A stretch of 64,000 nt of DNA, from contig NZ_JAQTHW010000002.1 of the NCBI RefSeq assembly GCF_029433395.1, positions 1 to 64,000 on the forward strand. The letters run 5' to 3'. Below, piece after piece: positions 17,049 through 25,869 of the stretch. A model generated the notes under the pieces. That model was not told where the DNA came from, did no database searches, and saw nothing but the letters and a program-made list of their open reading frames with translations. The stretch comes from Bifidobacterium sp. ESL0763. Lineage in GTDB: Bacteria > Actinomycetota > Actinomycetes > Actinomycetales > Bifidobacteriaceae. Made by a program: the position numbers and the translations under genes. The first letter of the stretch is position 1. The number at the start of each line of letters is the position of its first letter.

Positions 17049-17972
17049 TCAGAGCAGCACCACGACGATGACGACGAGGTTCATCAGGCTCGTGGCAACC
17101 TCGACCATGCCGGTGAAGATCGGCTTGAGCCGCCGGTGGGTGAGCGGTAGGGCGGCCGCGCGCAGCAGGAGCACGCACGCGGCGACGCCCCAGACGGCGT
17201 TCATGGCGAATCCGGCGGCAGTGAGCGCGAGGTGGTAGACCACCGAAAGCGCGTAGTAGCCGCGGTGGCCGTGCTCGCGGATCATCGTCTTGACGAAAAG
17301 CGCCGAGGCGTATTCGGTGGCGATGAACGCGGCCGCCGTGATGACGCCGACACCGGGCAGCGGGATGCGCGAGGGCATGCCGCTTTCGTAATATCTCGAG
17401 CCGAGCGAGACCGCGACGAGTGCCATGCCGCCGGCCGCGATGACGGCGACCGCGTTGCCCCACAGGCTGCGCTCGCGCCTCAGCCACGCCGCGCCGAGCG
17501 AGAGCGCGGCCAGCGCGGCATACGCGGGGATCCACCACAGCAGCAGGGGAGCGGCGACCAGCAGCGGCAGGCCGACGACGGCCGTGACGATGGCGTAGGC
17601 CGCCGCCGGGAGCAGATAGGTGGCGGAGCGGTTGGAGGTATGCCCGGTCGTGCGATAGACCTTGCCATTCTGGATGCCAGAGGCTTCGTGATCGCAGTTT
17701 CGAGTGCGGCCGCGAACTTCGTGGGCGCGGGCCGCGAGCCAGCGCGAGGCGGTGAACTGGAAGCAATAGCAGAGCGTCCAGGCCACGAACAGCCAGACGT
17801 TGCGCCACGAGACTCCGCCGACAATGATGCCGCCCAGCGCCGGATAGAGCGCCATCGCCCAGGCGCCCGGCTGGTCCGGCAGCCACAGCTTGGCGCGGTG
17901 GCGATGGGGCCGTCCGCGTTCTTTCGTCGTCGTATTTTTTGCGACAGAATCAGCATGAATTGTCTCGCTCAT
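17049..17972 (-). CDS. YwiC-like membrane protein
   Basis: 307 residues. The segment KLWLPDQPGAWAMALYPALG after a polar N-terminus is the hallmark of the YwiC-like family, followed by about eight hydrophobic segments. The conserved HRGYYALSVVYHLAL and LKPIFTGMVEVATSLMNLV near the end also fit. The family is an actinobacterial/firmicute integral membrane family without an assigned activity. It is convergent with the glycosylase gene. The first 25 residues are very basic (KERGRPHRHR), so a shorter start is possible. Confidence 0.85.
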   Translation of the reverse strand: MSETIHADSVAKNTTTKERGRPHRHRAKLWLPDQPGAWAMALYPALGGIIVGGVSWRNVWLFVAWTLCYCFQFTASRWLAARAHEVRGRTRNCDHEASGIQNGKVYRTTGHTSNRSATYLLPAAAYAIVTAVVGLPLLVAAPLLLWWIPAYAALAALSLGAAWLRRERSLWGNAVAVIAAGGMALVAVSLGSRYYESGMPSRIPLPGVGVITAAAFIATEYASALFVKTMIREHGHRGYYALSVVYHLALTAAGFAMNAVWGVAACVLLLRAAALPLTHRRLKPIFTGMVEVATSLMNLVVIVVVLL

Positions 17973-18021
17973 GAGGCCAACACTATCGCCAGCGGTCTAT
18001 TGGGTCAATGAAATAATAAAA

Positions 18022-18072
18022 AATCCGGGACCGGCGGAAACGTACGCAATGACGTTCCGCCGTTCCCGGATC
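18022..18072 (-). terminator. Intrinsic terminator of the transporter/nucleoside-hydrolase unit
   Basis: ATCCGGGA-CGGCGGAA pairs with TTCCGCCG-TCCCGGAT around a ~14-nt loop. Read on the minus strand, the stem is followed by a run of seven T (18017-18023 region) and AT-rich sequence, a textbook terminator downstream of the gene ending at 18126. Confidence 0.85.
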
Positions 18073-18125
18073 AAATACTCAACCAGCTAACCGATCAATG
18101 TATCGGTTGGCCGGCAGGCTCCGTC

Positions 18126-19568
18126 TCAGTCGACGCTGTCGGGGTCAGGGATGAGGAAGGAGCAGGCGAAGGCGAGGACCAGCAGGACCAGGCCCGCCAC
18201 CATCGCCGCGGAGTAGCCCGCGACCGCGCCGCTGGACTGGGTGAAGGCGTTCATGAACGCGTAGAGCACCGCGAAGCTCAGGCCGGAGCCCAGGTTGAAG
18301 GCGCCGGCGTTCATGCCGGGCAGGTAGCCGGTGTTGTCCTTCGGGGAGAGCACGATGCCCAGGCCGTTGAGCATGATGTTGCCCGTGCCGGCGTAGCTGA
18401 CGCCGAGCACCACGGAGATGAGCACCAGGGCCCAGATCGAGGGCGCGTGCGCCACGTAGATGCCGAAGATGGCGCCGAGGATCGTGACGACCATGCCCAC
18501 GCGCAGCACGCGCTTGTAGCCGAAGCGACCGGCCAGCTGACCGGCGATGGGGCCGAAGACGAGGCCGACCAGGGCGTAGGGGGTCAGGGTGGCGAAGGAG
18601 ACCACGCTTGCGCTCATGCCGGCGCCGAACTGGGTGTCCTGCGCGATGGCGGGGACCACGCCGTTCATGATGGCGAAGACGCCGGTCATGGTCAGCAGGG
18701 TCGTGGAGAGCAGGCCCCAGGTGCGGCGCTGCTTGAGGTAATGGGTGGAGACCATCGGGTCCTTCTTGTGCTTCTCGATCTGCCAGAAGGCGACGAAGAA
18801 GACGGCCGCGACCACGATGAGCACGGCGACCAGGATCCAGTTGGCCTTGGCGAGCTTCTGGATCTCGTTGATGGCCAGGTAGGTGGCGAGGAACGCGATG
18901 ACCAGGGCGGCGACGCCGAGCCAGTCCATCTTGGGGGTGTCGGAGGCGGTGGACTCGTCGGTGAAGAGCATCACCAGCACGATGGCGGCGACGGCGACGA
19001 CGGCCATGGCCCAGAAGACCGAGCGGAAGCCGAAGGTGCCGGCCAGCCAGCCGCCGAGGATGGCGTCGACGCCGGCGATGCCGCCATTGACGCTGCTCAG
19101 GATGGCCATCAGTCGGGCATAGCGCTGCTCCTCATGGATGCGGTCGTGCAGCATGATCAGGCACAGCGGCAGCAGCGGGCCGGCGGTGCCCTGCAGGATG
19201 CGGCCGAACATCAGGATCGGCACGTTCGGGGCCAGCGCCGAGATCGCGCAGCCGACGGTCGTGGCGATGAGCATGCCCAGCAGCACCTTCTTGCGGCCGG
19301 CCAGGTCGGCCAGGCGCGGCAGGAAGAGCGCGAAGAGCGCGGCGGCGGTGTAGAACACCGTCTGGATGAGGCCCACCTGGTCGGCGGTCGTGTTCAGCTC
19401 GCGCTGCATGGTCGCCAGGGCCGGCGAGAGCATGGAGGCGTTGAGCTGGAAGGCGAAGATCGCCACCAGCAGCGCGACCATCAGCGAGACGATCGAGCCG
19501 CCGCCCTTGTCGAGCATCTTGGCGTCGACGGGATCGCCGGAATGCGATACTTGTTTGTTGTCAGTCAT
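18126..19568 (-). CDS. MFS transporter (probable nucleoside/sugar uptake or drug:H+ type)
   Basis: 480 residues with 14 predicted membrane segments in DHA2-like arrangement. MFS signatures include FLPRLADLAGRKKVLLGM between segments 2 and 3, and GRILQGTAGPLLPLCLIML. It lies 74 nt downstream of the nucleoside hydrolase on the same strand and before a terminator, so the two are probably co-transcribed. That context favours uptake or export of nucleosides or related compounds rather than a general drug pump, though sequence alone does not decide. Confidence 0.85.
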   Translation of the reverse strand: MTDNKQVSHSGDPVDAKMLDKGGGSIVSLMVALLVAIFAFQLNASMLSPALATMQRELNTTADQVGLIQTVFYTAAALFALFLPRLADLAGRKKVLLGMLIATTVGCAISALAPNVPILMFGRILQGTAGPLLPLCLIMLHDRIHEEQRYARLMAILSSVNGGIAGVDAILGGWLAGTFGFRSVFWAMAVVAVAAIVLVMLFTDESTASDTPKMDWLGVAALVIAFLATYLAINEIQKLAKANWILVAVLIVVAAVFFVAFWQIEKHKKDPMVSTHYLKQRRTWGLLSTTLLTMTGVFAIMNGVVPAIAQDTQFGAGMSASVVSFATLTPYALVGLVFGPIAGQLAGRFGYKRVLRVGMVVTILGAIFGIYVAHAPSIWALVLISVVLGVSYAGTGNIMLNGLGIVLSPKDNTGYLPGMNAGAFNLGSGLSFAVLYAFMNAFTQSSGAVAGYSAAMVAGLVLLVLAFACSFLIPDPDSVD

Positions 19569-19642
19569 TGTCGTTCGTTTCTTCTGTCTATCTGGATTTC
19601 GTGAATCTGTCTAGGTTGGAATTGCCTGTCCGGGGCAGCCGC

Positions 19643-20581
19643 TCAGCCGATGCGCTTGATGGCGTCGATGATCAGGCCCCAGAACTTCTCGAAGTCGAGC
19701 TTGGTGGCCACCTGGGTGTGGCACTCCTCGGCGCTCGGCTCCGGGCCGCGCAGGTCGGCGACGGTCATGCCCAGGGCGGGGCCGTCGGCGGTCTCGATGT
19801 CCACCGGGCAGCGGCGGGTGGCCACCACGCTCGGGTCGATCAGGTAGGCGACGGTGCAGGGATCGTGCACCGGCGGATCGATGAAGTCCTGGTTGTTCTG
19901 GTAGGACTTGCGGAAGAAGTCCATCAGCTGGCTGGCGAAGTGGGCGAGCGGTGTGCCGATGCCGTCGATGCGCTTCTGCACCTCCGGGGTGCACAGCGCC
20001 TGGTGGGTGAGGTCGAGGCCCACCATCGTCACCGGCCATGCCTCGTTGAAGACGATCTTCGCGGCCTCGGGGTCCACCTTGATGTTGAACTCGGCCACGG
20101 CGCTCCAGTTGCCGACGTGGTAGCCGCCGCCCATGAGCACCACTTCCTTGACGCGCTCGACGATGCGCGGCTCGAGGCGGGCGGCCATGGCGATGTTGGT
20201 CAGCGGGCCGGTGGGCACCAGCGTGACGGTGCCGGGCTCGTTGCTCATCACGGTGTCGATGATCCAGTTGACGGCATGGCCCTCGTCGAGCGGACGCGTG
20301 GGCTCGGGCAGGTCGACGCCGTCGAGGCCGGTGTCGCCGTGGATCGAGGCGGCCACCTCGAGCGGGCGCAGCAGCGGGCGGTCGCAGCCGGCGTGCACGG
20401 GGACGTCGGTGGCGTGCGCCATCTGCAGCACGGAACGCGCGTTGTAGGTCACCTTGTCGAGGCTCTGGTTGCCGCCGACGGTGGTCACGCCGAGCAGGTC
20501 GATCGTGGGGTTGCCGAGCGCCAGGAGAATCGCCATCGCGTCGTCATGGCCCGGGTCGGAGTCGAGAATAATCTTTTTCAT
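19643..20581 (-). CDS. Inosine/uridine-preferring nucleoside hydrolase
   Basis: 312 residues. The calcium-binding N-terminus KKIILDSDPGHDDAMAILLA (D7, D9, D13, D14) is diagnostic of the IUNH family, which hydrolyses nucleosides to ribose and free base in the cytosol. Other family features are PTGPLTNIAMA, VVLMGGGYHVGNWSAVAEFN and the late active-site segment PPVHDPCTVAYLI with its Asp. ATG 20581 has an ideal GGAGGAAAC site; earlier in-frame codons lie in the promoter. The operator at 20657-20672 lies just upstream. Ribose released can be phosphorylated by the ribokinase at 22069-23040. Confidence 0.93.
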   Translation of the reverse strand: MKKIILDSDPGHDDAMAILLALGNPTIDLLGVTTVGGNQSLDKVTYNARSVLQMAHATDVPVHAGCDRPLLRPLEVAASIHGDTGLDGVDLPEPTRPLDEGHAVNWIIDTVMSNEPGTVTLVPTGPLTNIAMAARLEPRIVERVKEVVLMGGGYHVGNWSAVAEFNIKVDPEAAKIVFNEAWPVTMVGLDLTHQALCTPEVQKRIDGIGTPLAHFASQLMDFFRKSYQNNQDFIDPPVHDPCTVAYLIDPSVVATRRCPVDIETADGPALGMTVADLRGPEPSAEECHTQVATKLDFEKFWGLIIDAIKRIG

Positions 20582-20920
20582 GTTTCCTCCTTCGCCTGCG
20601 GTCATCGTCTTCCATGGCCGTGGCGGATTGCGGCATTGCTGGTAAAACAAGACAGAGATAAAGCGTTTTATCAATATCCGTCCCTATATTAAAAGCGTTC
20701 ACCGATCGAGTCAAATCTCATTCGATTTCTTTTACATTAGATAAATCACTTGTGGATGCCGCGCCCGGATTCCTCGGGTTTCCGCTGGTTCCCGCCGGCC
20801 TCTGCCGTGCCGGTCCGCCGGGTTCCCGTGGTGTTGCCCCGTCGGTTTCGCCGATATTGTATGGTATCTGGTATGGATGCCCCTTTCGTGGGGCATCGCG
20901 CATGGTGGAGGTTATGGCTG
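20582..20920. promoter_or_regulatory. Divergent promoter region with LacI-type operator (20657-20672)
   Basis: No gene seen. GATAAAGCGTTTTATC at 20657-20672 is a near-perfect palindrome (one mismatched pair) and matches the core of the operator at 23084-23103. It sits ~75 nt upstream of the nucleoside hydrolase start, where a LacI repressor would block transcription. The rest separates this promoter from that of the regulator gene. Confidence 0.75.
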
Positions 20921-21958
20921 ATGGGGTCCAGGGTCACGCTCAAGGATGTGGCGAAGATGGCGGATGTCTCGATCGCCGCCGCGTCCCGGGTGCTCAACGG
21001 CCGCCCCGTGCGCGTCTCGCCCGGCAAGCACCGGCGCATCGTCGAGGCGGCGCGCGCGTTGCGCTACGTGCCCAACCAGGCCGCGCGGAGCCTGGCCACC
21101 AAGCGCTCCATGCTGCTGGCGCTGCTTGTGCCCGACATCGAGAACATGTTCTTCGCCTCGATGGCCAAGGCCCTGGAGGACGCCGTGAGCGCCGAGGGCT
21201 ACACCCTGGTCGTCGCCAACTCCGACGATTCGCGCGCCATCGAGCGCAATGTGCTCACCCAGTTCAGGGCCCGTGGGGTCGACGGCCTGTTCCTGGTCCC
21301 CTCGCGCGAGTCGGTCAAAAGCTCCGAGGGGTTGCGCGGGGACGTCGAGAGCCTTGATTTTCCGGTCATCCTCACCGACCGGCTCGTGGAGGAGCCGTGG
21401 TGCGACGGCATCGGCTCCGACAATTTCACCGGCGGGCTGGTGGCCGCGCAGACGCTGGTCGGGCTCGGCCATCGACGGGTGGCCTGCATCTCCGGCGACA
21501 ACACGCTCACCGACAGCGGCGTGCGGCGCAAGGGCTTCGTCTCCGGGCTTCGGCACGCCGGCCTCGAGCTCGATCCGGCGCTGGACTGCGACGGCGACTA
21601 CCGCTTCAGCAGCGGCTACCGGATGGCCGGGCGCATCGTGGAGGCGGGGGCCACGGCCGTGTTCTGCGGCAACGACCTGATGGCGCTGGGGTTCATCAAG
21701 CGGCTCGGCGAGCTCGGCGTGCGCTGCCCCGAGGAGTTCTCCGTGATCGGCTACGACAACATCGACAGCCGGCTGGGCCTCGAGCTGGGGCTGACGACCC
21801 TCGACCAGGACGTGCGGGCCGTCGCCGAGGCGTGCCGCGGCTGCATGAAGGCCCGGTTGGACGGCGACGACTCGGACGACCGGCAGCTGGTGCATTGCCT
21901 CGTGCGGCCGAGGTTCGTGCGTGGCAAGACCGTGGCCAGGCCGCCGGAGGGCCGCTGA
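20921..21958 (+). CDS. LacI-family transcriptional regulator (nucleoside/ribose salvage)
   Basis: 345 residues from ATG 20921, chosen because GGAGG lies 9 nt upstream and the family N-terminus starts right there; an earlier in-frame ATG would add 57 unrelated residues. Residues 5-25 are the helix-turn-helix (VTLKDVAKMADVSIAAASRVL), followed by the hinge helix region VPNQAARSLA. The rest is a periplasmic-binding-protein-like effector domain with LLVPDIENMFFASMAKALED, RGVDGLFLVPS, GHRRVACISGD, and CGNDLMALGFIKRLGELG. Two matching palindromes in front of the flanking operons are the probable targets. The effector may be ribose or a nucleoside (inference). Confidence 0.92.
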   Translation: MGSRVTLKDVAKMADVSIAAASRVLNGRPVRVSPGKHRRIVEAARALRYVPNQAARSLATKRSMLLALLVPDIENMFFASMAKALEDAVSAEGYTLVVANSDDSRAIERNVLTQFRARGVDGLFLVPSRESVKSSEGLRGDVESLDFPVILTDRLVEEPWCDGIGSDNFTGGLVAAQTLVGLGHRRVACISGDNTLTDSGVRRKGFVSGLRHAGLELDPALDCDGDYRFSSGYRMAGRIVEAGATAVFCGNDLMALGFIKRLGELGVRCPEEFSVIGYDNIDSRLGLELGLTTLDQDVRAVAEACRGCMKARLDGDDSDDRQLVHCLVRPRFVRGKTVARPPEGR

Positions 21959-22068
21959 GGGTCCGGCGCGCACCTGGCGGCCATAGGATTGGCGGCCATA
22001 AGAAAAGGCCGGTCGGATTCACGATGAACCCGACAGGCCGATGCATATATGCGGTATATATCCGGCGA

Positions 22069-23040
22069 TCACTCGGCGCCGAAGAACCTCTTGATCTCCT
22101 CGCCGGTGCCGTAGGAGGCCTGAGCGCCGTAGTTCGTGGCCGCGTATCCGGCGACGTAGACGGCCAGCGAGGCCGAGTCCCTGATCGACAGGCCGGAGGA
22201 GAGCCCGGCCAGCAGAGTGCCCATGAACGCGTCGCCGCAGCCGGTGGTGTCCTTGGCGTCGACGGTGGCGGCCTCGACGTGGTGGGTGGAGCCATCGGCG
22301 TCGATCACCACCGCGCCGTCGCCGCCGAGGGTGACGATGGCCTCCTTGAAGCCGAACTCGTGCATCGAGGCGGCGATGGCGCCCCAGTCGCTGCCCAGCC
22401 AGTCGCCGTCCTCCGGCTCGCCGATGCCGAGCAGCTGCGCCATCTCGTGCTCGTTGACCAGCAGCACGTCGGCGTACCTGATGAGCTCCTCGGGCAGCTC
22501 GGCGGTGAAGGGGGAGTCGTTGAGCAGCACCTTGATGCCGGCGTCGTGGCACATCTTCGCCGTCGCCGTCACGGTCTCCATCGGGCTCTCCAGGCACAGC
22601 CCGAGCACGGAGGAGGCGAGCAGCGTCTCCTTCTGGCTGTTGACGTAGTCCATGTCCACCTTGGCGTTGGAGCCGGCGGAGTAGATGATGGTGTTCTCGC
22701 CCTTGGCGTCGACGGTGATGACCGTGGTGCCGCTGGCGCCCCCGACATGGCGCACATGCGAGGTGTCGACGCCGGCGTCCTGGAGACGGCCCAGCAGGAA
22801 GTCGCCGTTGGCGTCGCTGCCCACGGCGCCGAACATCGTCACGTTCGCGCCGATGCGCGCCGCCACGGCCGCCTGGTTGCCGGATTTGCCGCCGGGCAGG
22901 ATCTGCAGCGGGCCGCCGTTGAGGGTCTCGCCGGGTTGCGGCAGGCGCTCGGTGGTGACGGTGTAGTCGGCGTTCATGGAGCCGACGATGCTGATGGAGC
23001 CGGAGATGTGGTCCAGCGCGGAAAGATCGATTCTTGTCAT
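22069..23040 (-). CDS. rbsK: Ribokinase (PfkB family)
   Basis: 323 residues. PfkB-family sugar kinase that makes ribose 5-phosphate from ribose and ATP. Visible are the N-terminal SIVGSMNADYTVTTERLPQP, the signature GGKSGNQAAVAARIGANVTM, VTLGGDGAVVID, and the C-terminal anion-hole/catalytic motif DTTGCGDAFMGTLLAGLSSG. The start ATG 23040 has GAAGG 5 nt upstream. It lies convergent with lacI and divergent from the esterase, with the perfect palindrome 23084-23103 between. It couples the nucleoside hydrolase to the PRPP synthetase at 24372-25385. Confidence 0.93.
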   Translation of the reverse strand: MTRIDLSALDHISGSISIVGSMNADYTVTTERLPQPGETLNGGPLQILPGGKSGNQAAVAARIGANVTMFGAVGSDANGDFLLGRLQDAGVDTSHVRHVGGASGTTVITVDAKGENTIIYSAGSNAKVDMDYVNSQKETLLASSVLGLCLESPMETVTATAKMCHDAGIKVLLNDSPFTAELPEELIRYADVLLVNEHEMAQLLGIGEPEDGDWLGSDWGAIAASMHEFGFKEAIVTLGGDGAVVIDADGSTHHVEAATVDAKDTTGCGDAFMGTLLAGLSSGLSIRDSASLAVYVAGYAATNYGAQASYGTGEEIKRFFGAE

Positions 23041-23083
23041 GACACCTTCGTCCTCTAGTGGTTTGGCGTTGTGGTTGACTCTT

Positions 23084-23103
23084 ATGATAAAGCGCTTTAT
23101 CAT
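23084..23103. promoter_or_regulatory. Perfect 20-bp palindromic operator (LacI-type)
   Basis: ATGATAAAGCGCTTTATCAT is fully self-complementary and has the central CG typical of LacI-family operators. It lies between ribokinase (start 23040, minus) and the esterase gene (start 23214, plus), so it could control both. Its 16-bp core recurs with one change at 20657-20672. Confidence 0.82.
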
Positions 23104-23213
23104 GAAAGTCAACAACGCTGGTCCGTGCCTGGGGTATGACGTCTTCTCCATGGCTTCGGTCACAATATGGATAAACATAGTGGTTTTCGACAACGATGCG
23201 AAAGAGGGTTGCC

Positions 23214-24239
23214 ATGACGCAAGGCGAACGATTGGACGACGACGAGCGCAAGGTGCTCGACACATGGACGGAACTGGACGAGGACCTCGGCGGCCTCGAC
23301 GGCAAGCTGGCGGACGCCACGCTCTTCTCGAGGGTCATGTTCGCCAGGGGCGACCGCCCGCGCGTGGAGCACTGGCAGTTGCCGGAGGACGTGGACGTCC
23401 TCGCCGACATCCCCTACGCCGACGACGGCCTGCGCGGCCACCTGCTCGACGTCTACCTGCCGCACGACGCCGTGATGCGCGGCGGGCACAGCCTGCCGGT
23501 CTACATCGACGTGCACGGCGGCGGCTTCATGTACGCGCACAAGGAGATCAACCGCAACTTCAACATGAACCTGGCCGCCTCCGGGTTCGCCGTCTTCTCG
23601 GTGAACTACCGGCTGGCCCCGGGCGCCGACTTCATCGACCAGCTTTCCGACGTCGAGAAGGCGTTCGCCTGGATCCGCGAGAACCGCAAGGACTATCCGG
23701 TCGACCAGGGCGACGTGTTCCTCACCGGTGACTCGGCGGGCGCGACCCTGGCGCTCTACGCGGCGGCCGCCGAGGGCAGCGCCGAATTGGCGCATGAGCT
23801 GGGCGTCGAGCCCTCGGGCCTCAAGTTCCGTGGCGCGGCCTTCGTCTCGGGCCTCTTCGATATCACGCCCTATTTCGCTTTCGACAAGCCCGGCGAGATG
23901 GACCTCTCGTCGCCGACCTTCGGCATCGAGGCCGTCGCGCCGGTCTTCTTCAAGCGCATGCGCGAGAAGCACGCCGAAAGCGCCGCGCTCGACGAGCTGA
24001 TTTCACGGGCCGATCTGCCATCGGTCTACCTCAACACCAGCAACGACGACTTCATCCAGCGCGACACCCTGCTTTTCGCCTCGATCTCGAGCGAGCAGGG
24101 ACGGGACTTCGAGATCAACGACCGCCACACCGCCAAGGGCGAGTCGCTCGGCCACATCTACCCGGTCAACATGAGCTGGCTGCCCGAAAGCCGGGAGGCG
24201 CTGCGCCGTATCCACGACTTCTCGTACCGGCTGCTCTAG
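23214..24239 (+). CDS. Alpha/beta hydrolase, HSL/acetyl-esterase type
   Basis: 341 residues. The oxyanion-hole motif HGGGF (in VYIDVHGGGFMYAHKE) and nucleophile elbow GDSAGA (FLTGDSAGATLALYAA) place it in the hormone-sensitive-lipase/Aes esterase group. The acid and base are expected in the C-terminal part (SNDDF and GHIYPVN). ATG 23214 with AGAGGG 5 nt upstream is preferred over 23196. It is divergent from ribokinase across a shared operator, suggesting that its substrate is an acylated compound met along with nucleosides or ribose; that link is inference. Confidence 0.88.
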   Translation: MTQGERLDDDERKVLDTWTELDEDLGGLDGKLADATLFSRVMFARGDRPRVEHWQLPEDVDVLADIPYADDGLRGHLLDVYLPHDAVMRGGHSLPVYIDVHGGGFMYAHKEINRNFNMNLAASGFAVFSVNYRLAPGADFIDQLSDVEKAFAWIRENRKDYPVDQGDVFLTGDSAGATLALYAAAAEGSAELAHELGVEPSGLKFRGAAFVSGLFDITPYFAFDKPGEMDLSSPTFGIEAVAPVFFKRMREKHAESAALDELISRADLPSVYLNTSNDDFIQRDTLLFASISSEQGRDFEINDRHTAKGESLGHIYPVNMSWLPESREALRRIHDFSYRLL

Positions 24240-24287
24240 GTGCTGCGGCGCGCCGCGTCGGGTCGTGACGGCACGTCCACCAAACAC

Positions 24288-24346
24288 TTGAGGCATCCAC
24301 GTAACGTCCATTGCCAATGGCATGAGTCGTTACGTGGATGCCTCAA
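24288..24346. terminator. Long nested hairpin between convergent genes
   Basis: A perfect 19-bp inverted repeat (24288-24306 and 24328-24346, starting TTGAGGCATCC) encloses a 21-nt loop. The loop itself contains CCATT-GCC-AATGG (24308-24320). It separates the esterase gene (plus) and prs (minus). There is no clear U-run, so it may be a bidirectional terminator or a structural repeat. Confidence 0.65.
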
Positions 24347-24371
24347 ACAGTTTCAAGTCGGCGATCAGCGC

Positions 24372-25385
24372 TTACGCATACATGTTGCGCGGGTGCATGT
24401 CGTCGGGCAGGCCGTCCATCAGCCCGGAGACCGAGCCGGACTCGAAGACCGAGCGGATGCCGGCGGCCAGCAGCGGGGCGATGGAGAGCACGGTCATGTT
24501 TGGCAGGCGCTTCTCCTCGGGGATCGGCACGGTGTCCATCAGGACGATCTCGCGGGCGCCGCAGGTCTTGAGCCTTTCGATGGCCGGGCCGGACAGCAGG
24601 CCGTGGGTGGCCACCAGCGTCACCGACTTCGCGCCGGCCTCACGCAGCGTGCGCACGGCCTCGCAGATGGTGCCGGCGGTGTCGATCATGTCGTCGACGA
24701 CCACGCAGTCGCGCCCGCGCACCTCGCCGATGATGCCATGGGCCACGGCGTGGTTGGGGCGCGTGACGTCGCGGGTCTTGTGGATGAAGGCCAGCGGCAG
24801 TCCGCCGAGCTTGGCGGCCCAGCGCTCGGAGACCTTGATGCGCCCGGCGTCGGGGGAGACGATGGTCGCGTTCTCCAGCGGCATCGAGTTCTTGACGTAG
24901 TCGAGCAGCACGGGCATGGCGGTCAGGTGGTCGACAGGTCCGTCGAAGAAGCCCTGTTCCTGCGAGGCGTGCAGGTCGACGGTCATGATGCGGTCGGCTC
25001 CGGCGGTCTTGAAGAGGTCGAACATCAGGCGGCCGGTGATCGGCTCTCGGCCCTGGCCCTTCTTGTCCTGGCGCGAATAGCCGAGGAACGGGGCGACGAC
25101 GGTGATGGAACGGGCCGAGGCGCGCTTGAGGGCGTCGAGCATCAGCAGCTGCTCCATGATCCACTTGTTGATCGGATCGGTGTGGGCCTGCAGCACGAAG
25201 ACGTCGGCGCCGCGCACCGGCTGTGTGTAGCGCACGTACATCTCGCCGTTGGCGAAGTCGTAGGCCGTGGTCTCGAGCGGTTCGATGCCCAGGCATTCGG
25301 CGGTGGCCTCGGCCTGTTCGGGGTAGGCTCGCCCCGTCACCAGCGCCATTCGTTTCTTGGGCTTGCTTTTGAGAATCGCCGACAT
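24372..25385 (-). CDS. prs: Ribose-phosphate pyrophosphokinase (PRPP synthetase)
   Basis: 337 residues. It makes PRPP from ribose 5-phosphate and ATP for nucleotide, Trp and His synthesis. Class I features are FANGEMYVRY, VFVLQAHTDPINKWIMEQLLM, the ATP loop PFLGYSRQDKKGQGREPI, TVDLHASQEQGFFDGPVDHL, and the PRPP-binding loop VVVDDMIDTAGTI. ATG 25385 has GGAAGG 6 nt upstream; the longer form from 25427 is not supported. Length is slightly above the usual ~315. Its neighbours release and phosphorylate ribose, so the region forms a route from nucleosides to PRPP. Confidence 0.95.
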   Translation of the reverse strand: MSAILKSKPKKRMALVTGRAYPEQAEATAECLGIEPLETTAYDFANGEMYVRYTQPVRGADVFVLQAHTDPINKWIMEQLLMLDALKRASARSITVVAPFLGYSRQDKKGQGREPITGRLMFDLFKTAGADRIMTVDLHASQEQGFFDGPVDHLTAMPVLLDYVKNSMPLENATIVSPDAGRIKVSERWAAKLGGLPLAFIHKTRDVTRPNHAVAHGIIGEVRGRDCVVVDDMIDTAGTICEAVRTLREAGAKSVTLVATHGLLSGPAIERLKTCGAREIVLMDTVPIPEEKRLPNMTVLSIAPLLAAGIRSVFESGSVSGLMDGLPDDMHPRNMYA

Positions 25386-25869
25386 GTCTTGCCTTCCAAT
25401 GAGTCGATCTTGCCCGGCGGGCGTCACCCGGATGCCGGACGGCAGACGGGTGAAGATGAGTTATATAAGGAATCCTGCTCCATGATACAGGCAACCCCGC
25501 GCAAATGTTCGGCAGGAGGCCGGGCCGGGTTTCCGGCGGCCGGTCCGCTTTCCCGTACTTGGTCCGCTTGACGTCGGCGCCCGCATTGCGTCCGGCGGCG
25601 GCTTCGGTTGCGCGATATGCCCGTCAATCGGGGGACACGTTCGCGTTCAGGGTTGTTTCGGTATTGACGTCAAACATTTGACAACATTCCGCTAGTCATT
25701 TATCTGGCTTCTGCCTTGTAATATGTTCGCTGTATGCGTATTATTTGACGTAGGCAAGTATTACGTGTGTGTTGCCGAGAAGAGCGGAGGAGGATCGATG
25801 GTGCTTCGTCATGGCGCCGCTCTGGTTCCTTCTGCCCAGCAATGAGACCAACCAGAAAAGAAGGTGACC
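25386..25869. promoter_or_regulatory. Intergenic region with promoter and overlapping palindrome for the SPFH locus
   Basis: No gene seen over ~480 nt. TTGACA at 25679-25684 and TTATCT at 25701-25706 (16-nt spacing) form a good plus-strand promoter. The -35 box is part of GTCAAA-CA-TTTGAC (25670-25683), which also overlaps TTGACGTCAA (25665-25674), so a DNA-binding regulator probably acts here. A leader of ~150 nt follows before the first gene at 25870. Confidence 0.55.

Noticed and set aside
18447..19604. 385-codon frame opposite the MFS transporter
   Set aside because: Gly/His/Asp/Glu-rich low-complexity translation, an antisense artefact of membrane-protein codons.
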